Both the position numbers and the translations under genes were made by a program. A model generated the notes under the pieces. That model was not told where the DNA came from, did no database searches, and was given only the letters and a program-made list of their open reading frames with translations. A stretch of DNA of 64,000 nt from Panopea generosa (Eukaryota > Mollusca > Bivalvia > Adapedonta > Hiatellidae), in assembly GCA_029582155.1 (NCBI GenBank), contig CM055900.1:43397624-43461623 (forward strand), given 5' to 3'. Positions 61,395 to 64,000 of this stretch are shown piece by piece; position 1 is the stretch's first letter, and every line of letters starts with the position of its first letter.

Positions 61395-62085
61395 GTCTTA
61401 CCAACACTTATGTGACACCCTGAAACCACACAGAGGTTGATAATTAACTTCAATAATGAACACCAAAAATGAGGGAAAATATGTGATAAGATTAACAGTG
61501 ATCATATTAAGTCTTTCCTGAAACCACACATATAAATAAATAAAGTTACCGTATGTATTTAAAACAGTTTAACAAATATAGTATGCAACTTACAATACAA
61601 TGGAACGATTGAAATATTTTATAATAAACAATACGAAGCATTTTCAATGAGCACAAACTATGATAAGTCTGCTTTAACTTCGATCAGCCACTGGTGCAAT
61701 TATTTCAATGACAATGCCGTGCTATGAAAATATGTTTTTCAAAGTATTATTATCTATGATAATCTAGTATATATGAATAAATGATGACACAATTTGAATG
61801 AATCAGGGTTTTACTGCATACCAACGCATATGTTATTCGACGCCAACATGAAGGAAGATTCCAGGCTCATTCTACAATGTACAAAGATAACAAATTAATA
61901 TATGAATTAAAAAATAAATACATCAACAAATGAATATGCAGAATGATCCTAGAACTTTGATACCTGCAGAACTGCAGAGATTCAGCAAATTATATAGTAT
62001 TACTCAAATTGTCGCTTCCTATGACATGCATGAGCCACATTGATCCTATTCTTGCCATCATGCATATGGCTCCCTGGAAGATACC
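61395..62085 (-). repeat. Inverted, expanded copy of the repeat at 25986-26315
   Basis: Plus-strand phrases CCACACAGAGGTTGATAATT, CGACGCCAACATGAAGGAAG and TATTCTTGCCATCATGCATA are complements of that repeat. About 380 bp of extra sequence separates the two blocks. The two ORFs at the right edge are repeat frames. Confidence 0.65.
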
Positions 62086-62414
62086 ATTTGAAAAGTGTTG
62101 CATTTGGATTGCTAAAGTAGAATGGGAAACACTTAAATAACATTTTGATAAAATACAAATAAAATATTGGTAATCGCACAATGAAAAATGTATCATTCAA
62201 GAAACCACCCTATATTTTTATAAAAGTATATAACATAATAAAAAAACTTTTCACTTACCAAATTAATTAAAATTTAAATGGTTAATATAACCGTAAGAAA
62301 TAGATGTCTTTATTGAAGTAAATATGTTGAGCAAATTATATAAGCTTCAAAACTTCGTGGAAACAAGCAAAATGTTTTATGTATGACATACTTTGATATA
62401 TATGTGCACAGAAA

Positions 62415-62524
62415 CTAGACTTCCAGAAATGCTTTTCCACACTCCGGGCATAGATATTTGCCCCCCTGGTGTGACTGTAAATGCCTGTCATAGTCGTATT
62501 TTATATGATATTCCTTGTTACACA
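62415..62524 (-). CDS. C2H2 zinc-finger protein, terminal exon (partial)
   Basis: Minus-strand exon of 110 nt after acceptor TTGATTATCTTCAAAG, starting in the middle of a codon (..TG TGT). It encodes VCNKEYHIKYDYDRHLQSHQ, a finger with C-X12-H-X3-H; its first Cys would lie on the preceding exon. The linker QGGKY and LCPECGKAF open a second finger, which a TAG stop cuts off after FLEV. C2H2 proteins are mostly nuclear DNA-binding factors; the target cannot be told. A truncated last finger may be the true C-terminus or a sign of decay. No preceding exon was recognised between here and the window end. Confidence 0.5.
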
Positions 62525-62529
62525 CTTTG

Positions 62530-63265
62530 AAGATAATCAAGAATATATTTGTATTTTCCCTACTGGGCACCAAATGCCTTCATTCATTTATGGCATACAG
62601 TTGATGAAAATCCTCACATATTGCCGTACACATTAATTTCAAAACAAGGAGGTCGTAAACGGACGAATCAAGTGTAATTTGGAAATAATTGGTAATGAAA
62701 ACAGTACTGACAGTAAAATTCATGAAAACACAGTGTAATATCATAGAAAAGGTCCAAAAGAAGGTGCCAATTAGTGAATATGGATTTCAGTACTTGTAAA
62801 CACTCTTGGTTTTCTCGAATTGCATCTTTGTGGTGAAAGCTCATGGTAGGAATGAACTACCGATCAAAGACAATGTACTTAGTTACATTTTGGGAGTATG
62901 CATTAAGAAATATAGTGGGTATAAAATAAATTACCGTGTTTTTCTGTGCCTTGACATAACTTTTACAAACTAAGATCTGCCATTTTTGACGCATCCCCTC
63001 ATTTTTACTGCCTAAGAACGAATACTCTCAAAATACGTTCACCCCCCCTGTGTATATTCCTATGGCATCACTGCATGCACTGTTTTACTATTTTATTACT
63101 TTGGCCATCAGTCCTTCACTTATAAGTGTCTTTCAAACTTACGATTGTTGTTTCCCTTGACGTGAAAATATCACAATGTCATGATACACTGAGGTCCGAC
63201 GACTAGTACCTCATAGGGGGTTCTAGGGTTTCTAATTTGGGGGTCTAAGAACCCCTACAATTATA
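62530..63265. other. Unassigned DNA upstream of the zinc-finger exon
   Basis: No exon or repeat assigned. Confidence 0.4.
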
Positions 63266-63271
63266 TATTAA

Positions 63272-63479
63272 CCCTTTACTCCATAGATGCGCGTTTACCC
63301 GCACCAATCACAGAAGGCCTTTGAAAACAGTGCAGGAAGAGTTCAGATTGCTAGTAACGAGCAATCTGAACACTTCCTGCACTGTTTTCCACTCTGTCAG
63401 TTAATATAAACATAATTCACCCAATAATTCAAGTCTTCTATATTAGAGGTGTCCAAAGGCGTCTATATGAAGTAAAGGG
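63272..63479 (-). mobile_element. piggyBac-type MITE, copy 2 (inverted)
   Basis: Starts CCCTTTACTCCATA, ends ATGAAGTAAAGGG, flanked by TTAA at 63268-63271 and 63480-63483. It shares with 475-778 the hairpin (arms 63323-63352 and 63360-63389) but lacks the internal 27-bp expansion. Confidence 0.85.
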
Positions 63480-63483
63480 TTAA

Positions 63484-64000
63484 GGGCCCCAACACCAATT
63501 TTGGGGGTTCTAATTTGGAATAATACATCTATTTCAATGTAAGCTAATCAAAAATTAAAAAAAAAAATTTTTTTTTTAAATTTTTGACAGGCAGTCTATT
63601 TCTCAAGGGAGTCAATAATGGTGCTTTGATTTTTGGTGTCTAAGTAATGTTGACTTTTTGAAATTTGATCACCAATTTGTAAATGGATTATTTCATTATT
63701 ATGGTTTGTTTGCAAAAACGAAATTCTACATTTTACATGTTAACACGTCCATAACTCAGGAACGCATTGACGTTGATCATTGAAGTAAACATTTTTTAAC
63801 AGATCAAACATTTGTGAGTAAAACGTGATGGTTTGATTACATGTTTAATTGATAACATTTTTTTTGTGTAAGCCTCAATGGAGCACCTATCGATACTGCC
63901 GTGACAAGAGTCATGGTTACCTTGTCATAATATTTATAAAAAAAAATCTTTTTTCGTTTTTTTAAAATAAACATATAATCGTATAAAACACATAATTACA
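63484..64000. other. AT-rich DNA to the window end
   Basis: Nothing recognised. The MITE interrupts a G-rich phrase (GGGGTCTAAGAACCCC before, GGGGGTTCTAATTTGG after). Confidence 0.4.

Noticed and set aside
471-63483. A single giant (~63 kb) transposon with the mirror repeats as its terminal inverted repeats
   Set aside because: The mirrored pieces are separate elements with their own ends (TTAA-flanked MITE; TA-terminated element), spacing differs greatly between sides, and ordinary host genes lie between.

Overview
This window is AT-rich, intron-rich eukaryotic DNA, most likely from a bivalve mollusc. I base that on an animal-type gene set, long repeat-filled introns, and the style of the repeats: tRNA-derived SINEs, TA-flanked MITEs, and AGCTC-starting families carrying phrases such as GGCACAGTTATGGCCC. 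The assignment to Bivalvia is inference; the sequence does not name a species. No prokaryotic operon, CRISPR array, functional rRNA gene or convincing functional tRNA gene is present. Gene density is very low, and most long open frames lie inside repeats.

Four protein-coding loci are supported. (1) The 5' part of a minus-strand gene for an SR-rich RNA-binding protein (two coding exons between 4093 and 5725), NCOA5-like / hnRNP C-like. (2) A complete plus-strand gene for CNEP1R1 (TMEM188), the membrane subunit of the nuclear-envelope lipin phosphatase, rebuilt from six exons between 11985 and 25255 with every splice phase consistent. (3) The first coding exon of plus-strand GLG1 (MG-160/ESL-1), 35260-35688: signal peptide plus the start of the first Cys-rich repeat. 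(4) A minus-strand C2H2 zinc-finger terminal exon at 62415-62524. Weaker coding-like segments lie at 1051-1166, 34418-34483, 40791-40899, 48871-49119 and 59640-60044.

Layout: 1-3800 holds a piggyBac-type MITE and an old TA-terminated element carrying three younger insertions. 4090-5730 is the NCOA5-like gene. 7798-9430 is a non-autonomous hAT element with a nested, tandemly duplicated SINE. 11400-25420 is the CNEP1R1 promoter, gene and poly(A) signal; its 6-kb third intron is largely one large repeat containing a minisatellite. 26000-35150 is intergenic repeat. From 35260 GLG1 begins, and what follows is probably its first intron, since no second exon was found: tandem arrays, SINEs, MITEs, microsatellites and two captured-looking ORFs. 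The right end mirrors the left: an inverted copy of the old element (57362-58935) and an inverted copy of the piggyBac MITE (63272-63479).

The most interesting non-genic result is a pair of repeat families (AGCTCGC... and AGCTCTACTGG...) with the same design: AGCTC start, an inverted copy of that start near the 3' end, a GC-clamped hairpin beyond it, and insertion between T residues. Nested insertions fix their ends. This is the expected design of non-autonomous Helentron/Helitron2-type elements. The genes show no shared pathway beyond CNEP1R1 (nuclear envelope/ER) and GLG1 (Golgi) both being endomembrane proteins; they are neighbours, not an operon.
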